Assembly: GCA_964593925.1 (NCBI GenBank) | Contig: CAZQKM010000015.1 | Coordinates: 1 to 50,365 of the forward strand | Direction of reading: 5' to 3' | DNA length: 50,365 nt | Origin: Oleidesulfovibrio sp964593925 | Lineage (GTDB): Bacteria; Desulfobacterota; Desulfovibrionia; Desulfovibrionales; Desulfovibrionaceae | Part shown: in pieces, positions 1 through 9,054 of the stretch | How the letters are laid out: each line of letters begins with the position of its first letter | Numbering within the stretch: the first letter of the stretch is position 1 | The notes under the pieces: generated by a model | The model's database searches: none | What the model was told of the DNA's origin: nothing | The model's input: only the letters and a program-made list of their open reading frames with translations | Translations under genes and position numbers: made by a program

Positions 1-454
1 CATGGGCAGGATAGTAGCTTAACTCTGTGTCCACAACTTTGTAGCAGGATCAGCCAGATGCTAAACGGTAATGATAAAACACCTGAAAGTAACATAAGTA
101 GTGCAAAAAAGCACAGTCCAGTGATGATATCGTTGCTCAAGCCAAAGGGTGCCACCCCGATCCACTCCACAAGTCGGCTACACACTCCGCGAGAAGCAAC
201 GTCAGCCCATCTAAAACCACCCCATAACCAAAATCCCAAAAACGCCACTGTAGTTAAGGCATCCTGTACCATGTTCAGTTTCATACCAGCTGCGGTATAC
301 TCCTGTGAGCGAGCATGGCCCTACATATCCATAGCTCCTTCAAACTCTGCAGGAAGCTCCCCCCAAGCCTGCCAAGGCCCAAGATCGCAGCAGCCGTCCG
401 TAACAACCACCCACCGACAATTGCTGCCAGCAGTAGCAGTAGATATATATCCAT
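1..454 (-). pseudogene. Broken M48/Ste24-like membrane peptidase, 5' part
   Basis: Reading from an ATG at 454 (purine-rich AGAGAGAAAAAAGC upstream), the first 32 or so codons give an N-terminal membrane segment, MDIYLLLLLAAIVGG. At a run of six Gs near 356-361 the homology moves to another frame that reads ELPAEFEGAMDM and meets an in-frame TAG at about 314-316. It then continues as GHARSQEYT and, from about 284 to 54, as a further hydrophobic stretch containing FWLWGGF and LSLPFSIW. The order (N-terminal helix, LPxEF, RSQEYT, W-GGF, LPFS) is what I know from the N-terminus of bacterial CAAX-protease-1-like M48 peptidases. The HExxH catalytic part would lie beyond the left edge. One frameshift plus one stop suggest a pseudogene. 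Adding one G to the run would repair the frame but not the stop. Beyond about position 54 the similarity fades. The homology is recognised by eye. Confidence 0.6.
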
Positions 455-908
455 GCTTTTTTCTCTCTTGACTATATAAATACAAGCAAAAATTTTGCAT
501 AAAATCCATGCCGGGCAACAGGATCTCCAGACACAGTACAGCCTTTGGATGGATGTTGACGATATTATCCACAAAAACTTTTCCGGGGCCAGTCACTACC
601 TAAAAAGCAGAGTAATATCCATCCCCCCCTATCCATACATATAAAAAATCGTTCCGCGCTCCGGCTTGCCATTATTACCCAATCCCGTGAAACCCACTTC
701 TAATACCCGGATGCCCCCTGATAAAGTATTTCTGGCACAGATAGTATTACAATGGTAAAAAAACCCGGTCGTCAAACACGACCGGGCCTATTATCTGGAA
801 TCTACGTTAAGCAATCAAAAAGCTGTGCACGAAAACATATTCCGCACGGCAATCCACTAGCCCTTGCCCGCCGCTCTACAAAAATCCGGCAGGACACAGT
901 GTGGGTGG
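455..908. other. Gene-free stretch between the M48 remnant and the qmo operon
   Basis: No open frame here has a ribosome binding site or recognisable product. The only clear element is the minus-strand terminator at 757-786. The part next to the M48 remnant (455-620) is AT-rich and could hold its old promoter, but I see no convincing -35/-10 pair. Confidence 0.5.
757..786 (-). terminator. Intrinsic terminator of the apr-qmo operon
   Basis: CCCGGTCGT (764-772) and ACGACCGGG (778-786) form a perfect 9-bp stem with a 5-nt loop. Read on the minus strand, the stem is followed directly by seven Ts (757-763). It sits about 120 bases downstream of the last qmo-linked gene and faces the right way to end that operon. 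Confidence 0.88.
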
Positions 909-1646
909 TTAAAAACCAAAACCATCATTGTCTGATCCCGAAGTGCCAAAGCCGAAGTCATCAGGCACGCTGGAACCAGCAGGCTCGTCAACAGACACCG
1001 CAGCATCATCCGTGCCGGTCGCCACATCAGCCGCCACAGCACCAGCAGGTAGCGTTTTCAAGGCATCTTTAACTGCACGGGAAACAATGTCCTTGACACT
1101 GGATTCTATCTCATTTTCATTAATGGCAATTTTTCCATTGTAACCGGCCAGTTCCTTTTTGGCCTCGGCTGCTTCGGCCCGAGCTGCTTCCAGCTGGCCC
1201 TGCAAATCAGCCATCTGCCCTTCCAGCTTTTCAGCCTGAGCCTTAAAAGGCTCAAGCTCGGCAAGCCGCGTGTGTATCTCTTCCAACTCGGTGGCTTGTG
1301 CCAAATTTACCCCGGCAGCGGTAGCCATACTGTCAAGCAGCGCCGCAATGGGTGCCATTGCATCAGCGGGAATGGCTTCAAGAGACACATTGTCCCCCAT
1401 CCGGCCTTTCTCTTTGGCTATCCAGTCTTCAAATACCTCGTGGTCGGCAAAAGCACATTTCATGAAATCGGGATGCATGCTATACAGCCACCCTTTGGCA
1501 ATGGGAGCCACCGCCCCCTCTTCCAACTCAGAAAGGTCACGCTGGGCAAGAAATCCCAGCAGGTCGGATATATCAACGCCGCGCTTGCCAGCAATCAGGC
1601 CAAGGATAGTCTCCATGCTAAATACTCTGCGAGCTTCGTCAGACAT
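909..1646 (-). CDS. qmoD: QmoD-like coiled-coil protein, last gene of the apr-qmo operon
   Basis: A 245-residue soluble protein with no signal peptide or membrane segment. The ATG at 1646 is chosen because AGGAGG lies just upstream; a start 18 bases earlier has no such site. Residues about 120-175 are rich in Ala, Glu, Lys and Leu in heptad-like spacing (LEEIHTRLAELEPFKAQAEK), a likely coiled coil. The C-terminus is acidic with repeated Phe-Gly units (DDFGFG, DGFGF). The gene starts 48 bases after qmoC and precedes the terminator, so it is probably co-transcribed. A promoter-distal gene of unknown function sits at this place in Desulfovibrio vulgaris and has been called qmoD; the name here rests on position and general character. 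Its biochemical role cannot be read from the sequence. Confidence 0.75.
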   Translation of the reverse strand: MSDEARRVFSMETILGLIAGKRGVDISDLLGFLAQRDLSELEEGAVAPIAKGWLYSMHPDFMKCAFADHEVFEDWIAKEKGRMGDNVSLEAIPADAMAPIAALLDSMATAAGVNLAQATELEEIHTRLAELEPFKAQAEKLEGQMADLQGQLEAARAEAAEAKKELAGYNGKIAINENEIESSVKDIVSRAVKDALKTLPAGAVAADVATGTDDAAVSVDEPAGSSVPDDFGFGTSGSDNDGFGF

Positions 1647-1694
1647 TTCTGCCTCCTGTTTCAAGGAAAAGTTGTATCATTCTGTATAGGCGCG

Positions 1695-2849
1695 CTAGCG
1701 TCTACCCATCATCCGCACATATGTCAGGGCCGCAGTGCGATAGACCAAGTGGCCCAGCTTGGACCATGGCAGATACGCAAACAGCATCCATACAGAGACA
1801 AGGTGCAGATAGTAGACAAAATAGGCCACAGGAGCGATGTCCGCCAAACGGAAAAGCTGTGCTCCCACGCCGGTCAGCCCCACAAACCAGATCACGTTCA
1901 ACAGATACCAGTCATAGTAGCTGGACACGGTCTTGGCAGGATCCTGCCGCCGACGCCGGCAACTCAGAATAATCAGGCCCACAATAAGCAACACGGCCCC
2001 AATATTGGCAAGGATCTTTACTGGAAATAATAGCGGCATGGGCGTATGCACCGCAATGACAGGGATTAGTTTGCCACCCCAGTGCCCCACCGCCACCACA
2101 CTGGTAACGATCATTAAAATGATAAAACTGTAAAACAGCAGTAAATGCCCCGTTTTACGGTCAGACTTATCGTCTCCACAATCCCTGAACTTAGAGTGAG
2201 TGAGTATCTCTTCTGTAAACACGTCCAGCAGGTGCAGGGTCCAATGCTTGGTCTTGCCAAGCACCAGCGTCGTGCCCTGCGGTCGAAGCGAAGCAATAAG
2301 ATTGCTGACGCCTTTCCAAAATATGGCCACCATGCTGAAAAAAGTAAGTACAAAAATGGGGTCAATGGTATAGTCGCCAGGGAAAAGTTTGCCAAAAACA
2401 ATGGGTCCCTGCGGTATAACCGTACCGTTAACACCAGCCATGATCATCCAAATAACTGCCCACAACAAGGCAGGGATACCAAGCAAAATGGGGAGATACT
2501 TGGGAGAACTCATCCATTTACCCACCACGGTGGGGCAGGTCAGACGCTGGTAGGCCATGTTGCGCAACGCCGCAAGCAGGTCACCGGGCTTGGCGCCTCT
2601 AGGACACAAATCAGAGCAGGTGCCACAGTTATGACAAAGCCAGATATCCACATCGCTTAACAACTTGTCGCGCATCCCCCACGACGCCCATACCATCTCC
2701 TTACGAGGATACGGATTACTTGCCGGAGAGATGGGGCATGCCACACTACATGTGGCACACTGGTAGCATTTTTTCAGTGAATCTCCGCCAACAGCTTGCA
2801 ACTCTTTGACAAACTGCAAATCTGGTTCAATACGTACAGGCTGAGCCAT
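1695..2849 (-). CDS. qmoC: QmoC, membrane subunit of the quinone-interacting oxidoreductase
   Basis: 384 residues. The start at 2849 is set by AGGAGGAGA shortly upstream and gives MAQPVRIEPD. A soluble N-terminal part carries two [4Fe-4S] motifs: Cys28, 31, 34, 38 (CYQCATCSVACP) and Cys72, 75, 78, 82 (CHNCGTCSDLCP), as in HdrC-type subunits. About six hydrophobic segments follow (from YLPILLGIPALLWAVIW to a last one near HLVSVWMLFAYLPW), matching the NarI/HdrE-like haem b domain typical of QmoC. In the known complex this subunit takes electrons from menaquinol and passes them through QmoAB toward APS reductase. It follows qmoB by 13 bases, so translation is probably coupled. It looks intact. 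Confidence 0.95.
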   Translation of the reverse strand: MAQPVRIEPDLQFVKELQAVGGDSLKKCYQCATCSVACPISPASNPYPRKEMVWASWGMRDKLLSDVDIWLCHNCGTCSDLCPRGAKPGDLLAALRNMAYQRLTCPTVVGKWMSSPKYLPILLGIPALLWAVIWMIMAGVNGTVIPQGPIVFGKLFPGDYTIDPIFVLTFFSMVAIFWKGVSNLIASLRPQGTTLVLGKTKHWTLHLLDVFTEEILTHSKFRDCGDDKSDRKTGHLLLFYSFIILMIVTSVVAVGHWGGKLIPVIAVHTPMPLLFPVKILANIGAVLLIVGLIILSCRRRRQDPAKTVSSYYDWYLLNVIWFVGLTGVGAQLFRLADIAPVAYFVYYLHLVSVWMLFAYLPWSKLGHLVYRTAALTYVRMMGRR

Positions 2850-2862
2850 TTTCCATCTCCTC

Positions 2863-5124
2863 CTAGTAACCCTTGAACGGGTTGGGGCCTTTTTCAAGAA
2901 TCATATTCATGAATTCGTCAATCATGCCGGGCAGTCTGTCGTATTCATCAATGGCGACTTCGTACTGCTCTACACGTTCAGGCTCAACACCAAGGCGATC
3001 CAAAGTCTCGGCGATGTTTTCCTTGCGGCGATGACAAATCTCAGAACCCTTCACAAAGTGGCACTGGTAGTCATCGCCATATTTACAACCCAACAACATC
3101 ACGCCGTCAATGCCTTTAGACATGGCGTCGGCAACCCAAATTGCGTTCACCGAACCAAGACAACGTACCGGGATAATGCGGACGTACGGGCTCCAACTTT
3201 TTCCGCGCAAGGCTGCCATGTCCAAAGCAGGGTAGGCGTCGTTTTCGCACGCCAGAATCAATACACGGGGACCACCCGAGTCCATGTCATCCGGCACCTC
3301 TATTTCACGAATCATAGAGCCTATTTGGTCAATATTGTAGTTGGCAAATGAGATGACACGCTCTGGACACGCCCCCATACATGTACCGCACCGGCGACAC
3401 CGACTCAGGTTGGGCTTTGGCGTTCCTTTTTCGTCGTCATCCAAAGCACCAAAAGGGCACTCCTCTGTACAACGCTTGCACTGAGTACAACGCACAAAAT
3501 TGAATATGGGGTACGACAGATCACCGGAACGCGGGTGCACCGCCACGCCGCGGTGGGCAGATTCAATGCACTGCACGGCCTTCATCACTGCACCTTGGGC
3601 ATCTTCTTCTGCTGCGTCCAACATCATGGGCTGCCGCACACACCCTGCCGCGTACACGCCGGTACGCCGAGTTTCATACGGAAAGCATATGTAGTTGGAA
3701 TCCGCATAACCGTCAAAAAGCTCCAGATCAGGCAAGTTGGGCCCCTGCCGGTAGTCGAACCAGACAACAGGATCCTTGGCAGTAGAAGGCACCATGCCCG
3801 TGGGCAGGACAACCATGTCCACGTTAATTTCCACATCATCACCCAAAAACGTATCCGATGCACGCACCAGCAAACTACCGTCTTCGGCTTGGGTAATGGC
3901 AGTGATTTCTGCCTTGGACATCATGATGCCCAACGTATCCTGCGCAGCCTTGTAAAAACGCTCATGAATGCCCTGCACCACCATGGAGTCATACAGAATG
4001 AATGCCTGCGCATCTTCGCTCGCGTTACAAACATACCCGGCCTGCTTCAGGGCCACCACACTGCTGATGGAGTTGGAGTACGGCAGATGGCGCACAGACT
4101 CAAGGTCTTTATGCGTATATGCTGTGGCCTCTTCATCAGCAGCAGTCGATACTGCCTCGTTACATGGTTCGGTGGAACAAGCAGCATATATATCGCCACC
4201 ATCCACCAGCCTGGTATTCAAAACAAATGCCACACGTCTGGCTGCCAGCCGACCTTCTTTGGCCATTTTTTCAAACTCGGCAGCCGTGACAACGCCCTGC
4301 AACGAACCATAGCCCATGGGGGCCATAACAGCTGTATCCATGGGCTGCCAGCCCGTTGCCAGTATAAGAGCACCCACAGCAATTTCCTGCGTACCTTGCC
4401 CAGTGCGCACCTTGGCAGTAAACGCGCCCGGCTCTCCGGCAACATTCTCCACCACAGCCGATGTCAACACCTTGATACGGGAATTTTCCCGCACTACGGC
4501 AACTTTTTGCTCAATGCCAGTATCGTGGGGCTCGGTATACGGATACACAAGGGGCACGGTTTTCAGCAAACCCTTGGCGCGCCCGCCCAGCTCTGCCTCT
4601 TTTTCTACCAGTATCACGTCATACCCGGCGCTTACCGCGTTGGCAGCTGCGGTCAGGCCAGTCCAACCTCCGCCCAGTACCATGATGGTACGTACACTTT
4701 CCACCTCGCCACCACCGGCAGGTTCCATTTTGCTAAGCTTGACCACGCCCATACGCACGTAATCCGCAGCCAAGGCAAACAAGTCTTCGTCCGCTTCAGT
4801 GTCTTCGTCAACCTCTATGGTCGCCCCGTAACACAGTACCCCCTGCTCGCGCAGGTTTACCCGCTCTACGGTAACGCCCTCAAAACGATACAAATTCCAG
4901 TCTACACGGGGTGATGCACCTACAAGAAGTACACCATCCAATTCATTCTCTGCAATATCCTGCCGAACGACCTCACACGCACTTGACGCAGCAAGCACGG
5001 GGAACACTTTGACCACAGGACACATGGAGCCGAATTTGCCTGTCACCACATCGGAAAGTGCGTCAAGGTCAAGTCCGGCGCCGATGTTGGACTTATCGAA
5101 ATATACGCCTATGTTCTTGGCCAT
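2863..5124 (-). CDS. qmoB: QmoB, flavin and iron-sulfur subunit (HdrA/MvhD-like)
   Basis: 753 residues. An N-terminal HdrA-like region (about 1-130) precedes an FAD-binding Rossmann fold (MVLGGGWTGLTAA near residue 150, then LVEKEAELGGRA). Two [4Fe-4S] motifs follow at about 549-592 (CTQCKRCTEECP and CRRCGTCMGACP). The last 140 or so residues resemble the MvhD electron-transfer domain, with scattered cysteines (CLGSVNAIWVADA, LLGCKYGDDYQCHF). The ATG overlaps the qmoA stop (TAATG), so the two are translationally coupled. Together with QmoA and QmoC it forms the complex on the cytoplasmic face of the membrane that donates electrons to AprAB. Nothing looks truncated. Confidence 0.96.
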   Translation of the reverse strand: MAKNIGVYFDKSNIGAGLDLDALSDVVTGKFGSMCPVVKVFPVLAASSACEVVRQDIAENELDGVLLVGASPRVDWNLYRFEGVTVERVNLREQGVLCYGATIEVDEDTEADEDLFALAADYVRMGVVKLSKMEPAGGGEVESVRTIMVLGGGWTGLTAAANAVSAGYDVILVEKEAELGGRAKGLLKTVPLVYPYTEPHDTGIEQKVAVVRENSRIKVLTSAVVENVAGEPGAFTAKVRTGQGTQEIAVGALILATGWQPMDTAVMAPMGYGSLQGVVTAAEFEKMAKEGRLAARRVAFVLNTRLVDGGDIYAACSTEPCNEAVSTAADEEATAYTHKDLESVRHLPYSNSISSVVALKQAGYVCNASEDAQAFILYDSMVVQGIHERFYKAAQDTLGIMMSKAEITAITQAEDGSLLVRASDTFLGDDVEINVDMVVLPTGMVPSTAKDPVVWFDYRQGPNLPDLELFDGYADSNYICFPYETRRTGVYAAGCVRQPMMLDAAEEDAQGAVMKAVQCIESAHRGVAVHPRSGDLSYPIFNFVRCTQCKRCTEECPFGALDDDEKGTPKPNLSRCRRCGTCMGACPERVISFANYNIDQIGSMIREIEVPDDMDSGGPRVLILACENDAYPALDMAALRGKSWSPYVRIIPVRCLGSVNAIWVADAMSKGIDGVMLLGCKYGDDYQCHFVKGSEICHRRKENIAETLDRLGVEPERVEQYEVAIDEYDRLPGMIDEFMNMILEKGPNPFKGY

Positions 5125-6368
5125 TACTCGCTCCCTCCCCTCACCGTTTGAATGGCTTGCAGCGCAGCGCTAGTGCCTGACTGGGCGGATCGCATGACGT
5201 CAAGGGGCTTTTTGGCACAGCCCGCCGCGAATATGCCTTTTTCCTCGCCACCAATGATAAAGCCGTCTTCGTCCACAGGAACATCCACAGGCAGTCTTGC
5301 CCCCGCAAGTGCAGGTTGCATGCCGGTAGCCAGCACGACCATATCGTGACGCACCTTTTTCTTTTCACCCTTGACAGCGTCTTCCACTTCCACAATCACA
5401 TCGCCGGAAGCCGTGTCTTCTTCTACACCGGCCACTTTGCCTTTTACAAAATGGATATGCTCATCAGCACGAACCATGCGCATGAACTTGTCATACCGTC
5501 CAGGAGTACGCAAATCTATGTAGTAAACGGTAATTTGTGCATCAGGGTACTGCTCGCGCACATAGGTTGCCTGTTTGAGCGAAGCCATACAGCAAATATA
5601 AGAGCAGTAATTCAAATGATTCTGATCGCGTGAACCCGCACACTGCACAAAGGCAATCTTTTTAGGGGCAGCTCCATCAGACGGACGCCTGATAGCCCCG
5701 CCAGTAGGACCACCCGCCGCAGCCAGACGTTCCATCTGCATATTGGACACACAGTTGGGCACTTGCCCGGCGCCAAGGTTAACAAGATGCGTCACATCAT
5801 AGGGCTTCCAACCGGTAGCCAATACAATGGCTCCCACCTGCAAATCAATGGTGCGTCCTTCTTCGTTCAGATCCACGGCAGCAGAGCGCCCCACTTTCAG
5901 CTCGTCGCTCTTGCTCAAAGCCTTTTTTTCAAGCACATAACGGTTAGGAAAGGCAAACGGCGTACTCAGATACAACGGTTTACGTTTGTTTAACCCCAGG
6001 TTGAAGTCATCCGTGACCTCACTTTCCAGCGACGAGGCCAAAAGCCCCAAATCAGCGCTGTGCGCGGCGGTATGTCGTGGCTCCATGGCGACTGTCACAG
6101 TGTAATTGCCTGCCTCGCCCGAAACGGCCTGAACACTGGCCTGCGTAAAAAATTTGATGTTGGGGTTGTTGCGGATACGCTGAAACTGAATTTCCAATCC
6201 GCAGGACGGCGGGCAAAGCTTGGGAAAATATTTACTAAGCTGCATGACCCGCCCGCCAAGAAATGGGCTTTTCTCGACAATGAAAACTTCATAGCCGACT
6301 TCAGCGGCTTCAAGAGCGGCCGTTAGCCCGCTGAATCCGCCTCCGACGACAAGTATGGAGTTCGACAT
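5124..6368 (-). CDS. qmoA: QmoA, FAD subunit of the Qmo complex (HdrA-like)
   Basis: 414 residues. The start at 6368 (MSNSILVVGGGFSGL) is chosen because GGGAGG lies 9 bases upstream and the FAD-binding glycine motif then begins at residue 6, as expected. FIVEKSPFLGGRV completes the dinucleotide fold, followed by CPPSCGLEIQ, a cysteine pattern typical of HdrA-like flavoproteins. Near residue 238 CAGSRDQNHLNYCSYICC gives further cysteines. The protein is cytoplasmic and pairs with QmoB. It lies 155 bases downstream of aprA across a structured gap with two hairpins (6421-6466 and 6481-6508), so its level may be set separately from aprBA. Confidence 0.96.
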   Translation of the reverse strand: MSNSILVVGGGFSGLTAALEAAEVGYEVFIVEKSPFLGGRVMQLSKYFPKLCPPSCGLEIQFQRIRNNPNIKFFTQASVQAVSGEAGNYTVTVAMEPRHTAAHSADLGLLASSLESEVTDDFNLGLNKRKPLYLSTPFAFPNRYVLEKKALSKSDELKVGRSAAVDLNEEGRTIDLQVGAIVLATGWKPYDVTHLVNLGAGQVPNCVSNMQMERLAAAGGPTGGAIRRPSDGAAPKKIAFVQCAGSRDQNHLNYCSYICCMASLKQATYVREQYPDAQITVYYIDLRTPGRYDKFMRMVRADEHIHFVKGKVAGVEEDTASGDVIVEVEDAVKGEKKKVRHDMVVLATGMQPALAGARLPVDVPVDEDGFIIGGEEKGIFAAGCAKKPLDVMRSAQSGTSAALQAIQTVRGGSE

Positions 6369-6420
6369 TAGAGCAATCCTCCCTACGGTTAGTACGGCCT
6401 GTTTGACAAAACGGCCCAAA

Positions 6421-6466
6421 CCCAGACAATAAGCGGCGCTTACTGCCCCGGCTCAGACCGTCTGGG
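6421..6466 (-). other. Hairpin in the qmoA leader
   Basis: CCCAGAC (6421-6427) pairs with GTCTGGG (6460-6466), enclosing an inner inverted repeat TAAGC/GCTTA. It lies about 50 bases before the qmoA start, downstream of the terminator-like hairpin at 6481-6508. It could be an mRNA processing or stabilising element. No T-run follows on the minus strand. Confidence 0.45.
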
Positions 6467-6477
6467 GGTGGAGGTAA

Positions 6478-6508
6478 GAAAGGGGCGGCTGCGGCTGCAA
6501 CCGCCCCT
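6478..6508 (-). terminator. Hairpin after aprA, possible partial terminator
   Basis: AGGGGCGG (6481-6488) and CCGCCCCT (6501-6508) form a perfect 8-bp GC-rich stem with a 12-nt loop. It lies 16 bases past the aprA stop and is followed on the minus strand by TTTCTT rather than a full T-run. It may end part of the transcripts and keep aprBA mRNA above qmo mRNA. Confidence 0.6.
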
Positions 6509-6523
6509 ACAACAACATCCTGA

Positions 6524-8518
6524 CTATACAGGAATAATTTGATAATAAGGCTTTTTGAACACCTTAGTGGTGCCAGCCTTTACATCATATCTAGAGTTGA
6601 CAAAGCACTTCCACTTGGAATCGTCCAGCGCCATAAAGTCCGCACGGTAATAGAAGCCAGGGTACCGGCTTTCTTCACGGAAGGCTATATGCTGCATGTG
6701 CAGACGTACGGTCCACAGGCGGTGATAGTTTTCCCAACAGCGCAACAGCTCGTGCAAGTCACGGGCAGCCAGCTTAAGGGAATCTTCTTCCAGCATATCC
6801 AGCAAGTGGAAACCGGTATCCAAAGCAGCTTTGGAAGTGGTGTAATAAGTACCGCAACCACCGCCGTATTCATCGGTGCACTTGATAAGGCGCATCATGA
6901 AGTTTTTAGGCGTAATATACTCGGGGTTCACCACCGGGTCGGTGGAAGCATCTTTACCGGCCAGATAATTATAGTACGGACGGTAAATGAGCTTGGCAAG
7001 GTCTTCACCCTTTTCGGCAATGGAGGGCTTGTAGTCCTTGTGGTCCACACACCAACGCACCATTTGCTTACCACAAATACGACCTTCGGCATGAGAACCG
7101 GAAGAAAATTTGTGACCTGAAGCACCAACACCATCAGCACAGGTCCACAAACCTTCCACAGTGGTCATGCGGTTGTATATTTTACCGTTTTTGGCACGAA
7201 TCTTATAGTCTTCAGGAATCCAGTCCTCATCAGGGCCAGATGTCCAAATACCGCAGCAACCGGAGTGAGAGCCGAGCAGGTAAGGCTCGGTGGGCATGAT
7301 TTCAGAGCCCACTTCTTCGGGCTGAATGTTCATACTGGCCCACAGGTTGGCCTGCCCCACACACATGTCGAGGAAATCTTCCCATGCTTCGGATTCCAGG
7401 TGCTTCTGCTCAGCTGCAGACATGGTGGCAAAAGTATTTTGCAACGCGGTTTTAGTATCCATATAGATAGGACCGCGACCTTCACGCATCTCACGCAGCA
7501 TCATGTGGTTACGCAAGCATGTAGGAATAACATGGCCTTTGGCATACCCACGCTCTTCGTAAGGCTTGAGCATGGCACGGTTGGTTTCGCAGTAGTCTTC
7601 GCCCCTAAAGTTGGTGGCTTTTGCCTTAAAGAGCAAGAACCATGCGCCCACCGGGCCATAACCGTCTTTGAAACGGGCGGGAACAAAACGGTTTTCCATC
7701 ATGGTCATCTCAGCGCCGACCTGTGCACACATGGTGTAGGTGGAGCCTGCGTTCCATACGGGGTACCATGCACGACCCATACCTTCACCAGTAGAACGGG
7801 GCTTGTACACGTTGACCGCGCCGCCACATGCCACCAACATGGCGTTGGTACGGAAGATATGCACAACATTTTCACGCAGGTTAAAGCCCACAGCGCCAGC
7901 AATACGATTTTCTTCATTGCTGTCAAGCAAAAGCTTCACGATGAAAATACGCTCCATGATGCGATCTTCGCCCAAAGCATTTTTCGCAGCTTCAGCAACG
8001 ATATTTTTGTAAGATTCACCGTTGATCATCATCTGCCAACGGCCAGAACGCACAGGGGCGTCACCGTTGCGCAGCGACTTGCCCGCAGCCTTGGCGGCAG
8101 CACCGTCAAGGTTGTGGCCTTTTTCATCTTTAATCCAGCAAGGCAGGCCCCACTCTTCAAACAAATGAACAGAGTCGTCAACATGGCGACCAAGGTCAAA
8201 AATCAGGTCTTCGCGAACCAAGCCCATAAGGTCTGTACGAACCATGCGGACATAGTCGTCGACGCTGTTGTCGCCAAGATAGGTATTAATGGCGGACAAA
8301 CCCTGGGCCACAGCACCAGAGCGCTCAAGGGCAGCTTTGTCTACCAAAAGGATTTTCAGTTCGGGAGCATACTTGTCTGCCCAGCGGACCGCTTCGAATG
8401 CGGTACCACAGGCACCCATACCGCCACCCACTATCAGCAGGTCCACATCATGTTCTTTGACTGTGGGCTCAGCAATGGCCACACCCTTCACCTGTTCCTT
8501 AACGGGAATCATCGGCAT
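6524..8518 (-). CDS. aprA: APS reductase alpha subunit, FAD protein
   Basis: 664 residues, the usual size. The enzyme reduces adenosine 5'-phosphosulfate to sulfite and AMP in the cytoplasm, the second step of dissimilatory sulfate reduction. The FAD-binding motif LLIVGGGMGACGTA begins near residue 28. FVPARFKDGYGPVGAW and LLGSHSGCCGIW carry the Arg and His that are catalytic in characterised AprA proteins. AAGGAG upstream of the ATG at 8518 supports the start. aprB lies 47 bases upstream, and the heterodimer is the functional unit. No sign of damage. Confidence 0.98.
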   Translation of the reverse strand: MPMIPVKEQVKGVAIAEPTVKEHDVDLLIVGGGMGACGTAFEAVRWADKYAPELKILLVDKAALERSGAVAQGLSAINTYLGDNSVDDYVRMVRTDLMGLVREDLIFDLGRHVDDSVHLFEEWGLPCWIKDEKGHNLDGAAAKAAGKSLRNGDAPVRSGRWQMMINGESYKNIVAEAAKNALGEDRIMERIFIVKLLLDSNEENRIAGAVGFNLRENVVHIFRTNAMLVACGGAVNVYKPRSTGEGMGRAWYPVWNAGSTYTMCAQVGAEMTMMENRFVPARFKDGYGPVGAWFLLFKAKATNFRGEDYCETNRAMLKPYEERGYAKGHVIPTCLRNHMMLREMREGRGPIYMDTKTALQNTFATMSAAEQKHLESEAWEDFLDMCVGQANLWASMNIQPEEVGSEIMPTEPYLLGSHSGCCGIWTSGPDEDWIPEDYKIRAKNGKIYNRMTTVEGLWTCADGVGASGHKFSSGSHAEGRICGKQMVRWCVDHKDYKPSIAEKGEDLAKLIYRPYYNYLAGKDASTDPVVNPEYITPKNFMMRLIKCTDEYGGGCGTYYTTSKAALDTGFHLLDMLEEDSLKLAARDLHELLRCWENYHRLWTVRLHMQHIAFREESRYPGFYYRADFMALDDSKWKCFVNSRYDVKAGTTKVFKKPYYQIIPV

Positions 8519-8565
8519 AATATTTTCTCCTTGAACGTGGAAAAAACGTGAGTTCCAATTTGGCG

Positions 8566-9054
8566 CTACACAGCAGAGGCTTTGAATTCGGCAGCCTTGT
8601 CGCCTTCGGTCACATCAAACTTCTGACTCATGGCAGACTCGGGCTTGCCAAGTGCGGTCTCAGTAAAGAGCAGCTCGTTTTCAAGATCGCCAGCTTCGGG
8701 TTTGCCGCCAAAGGGGTTAATGGAACCTTCAGGAGTGGTGCGGATGGGGAACTTGAAGCGTTTTATGTTGCCGTTACGGAACTTGATGGTCCACATGATG
8801 GAATCAGCAGAGCGCATGGGAATACTGGTACCCCCCATAGGGGCGAAGTCAGCATAAGGACGCGCGGTAATAGCGCCTTGCGGGCAGATTTTTACGCAAG
8901 AGTAACACTCCCAACACGCATCAGGCTCCTGATTGTAGGCCTTCATTTCTTCAGGGTCCAGGATCATCAGATCGTTGGGACAGATGTACATGCAAGCGGT
9001 CTTTTCACCACCTTTACATCCATCACACTTGGCCGGATCAACATACGTCGGCAT
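8566..9054 (-). CDS. aprB: APS reductase beta subunit, two [4Fe-4S] clusters
   Basis: 162 residues. The ATG at 9054 is preceded by GGAGG and gives MPTYVDPAKCDGC. Cluster cysteines are visible: Cys10, 13, 21, 25 for one and Cys47, 50, 53, 57 (CWECYSCVKICP) for the other. The insertion between Cys13 and Cys21 is characteristic of AprB. The C-terminal tail wraps around AprA in known structures. AprB passes electrons from the Qmo complex to the FAD of AprA. It is the first gene of the operon, with a leader of roughly 190 bases from the predicted promoter. Confidence 0.98.
   Translation of the reverse strand: MPTYVDPAKCDGCKGGEKTACMYICPNDLMILDPEEMKAYNQEPDACWECYSCVKICPQGAITARPYADFAPMGGTSIPMRSADSIMWTIKFRNGNIKRFKFPIRTTPEGSINPFGGKPEAGDLENELLFTETALGKPESAMSQKFDVTEGDKAAEFKASAV

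Noticed and set aside
1272..2030. Open frame of 252 codons on the plus strand across qmoD-like and qmoC
   Set aside because: Spans the boundary of two real minus-strand genes and has no binding site or homology.
3535..4914. Open frame of 459 codons on the plus strand
   Set aside because: It lies wholly opposite qmoB, has no binding site, and its product is His/Arg-rich with no family pattern. It is a shadow of qmoB codon use.
7265..8551. Open frame of 428 codons on the plus strand
   Set aside because: Antisense shadow of aprA; rich in His, Thr and Phe with no recognisable domain.
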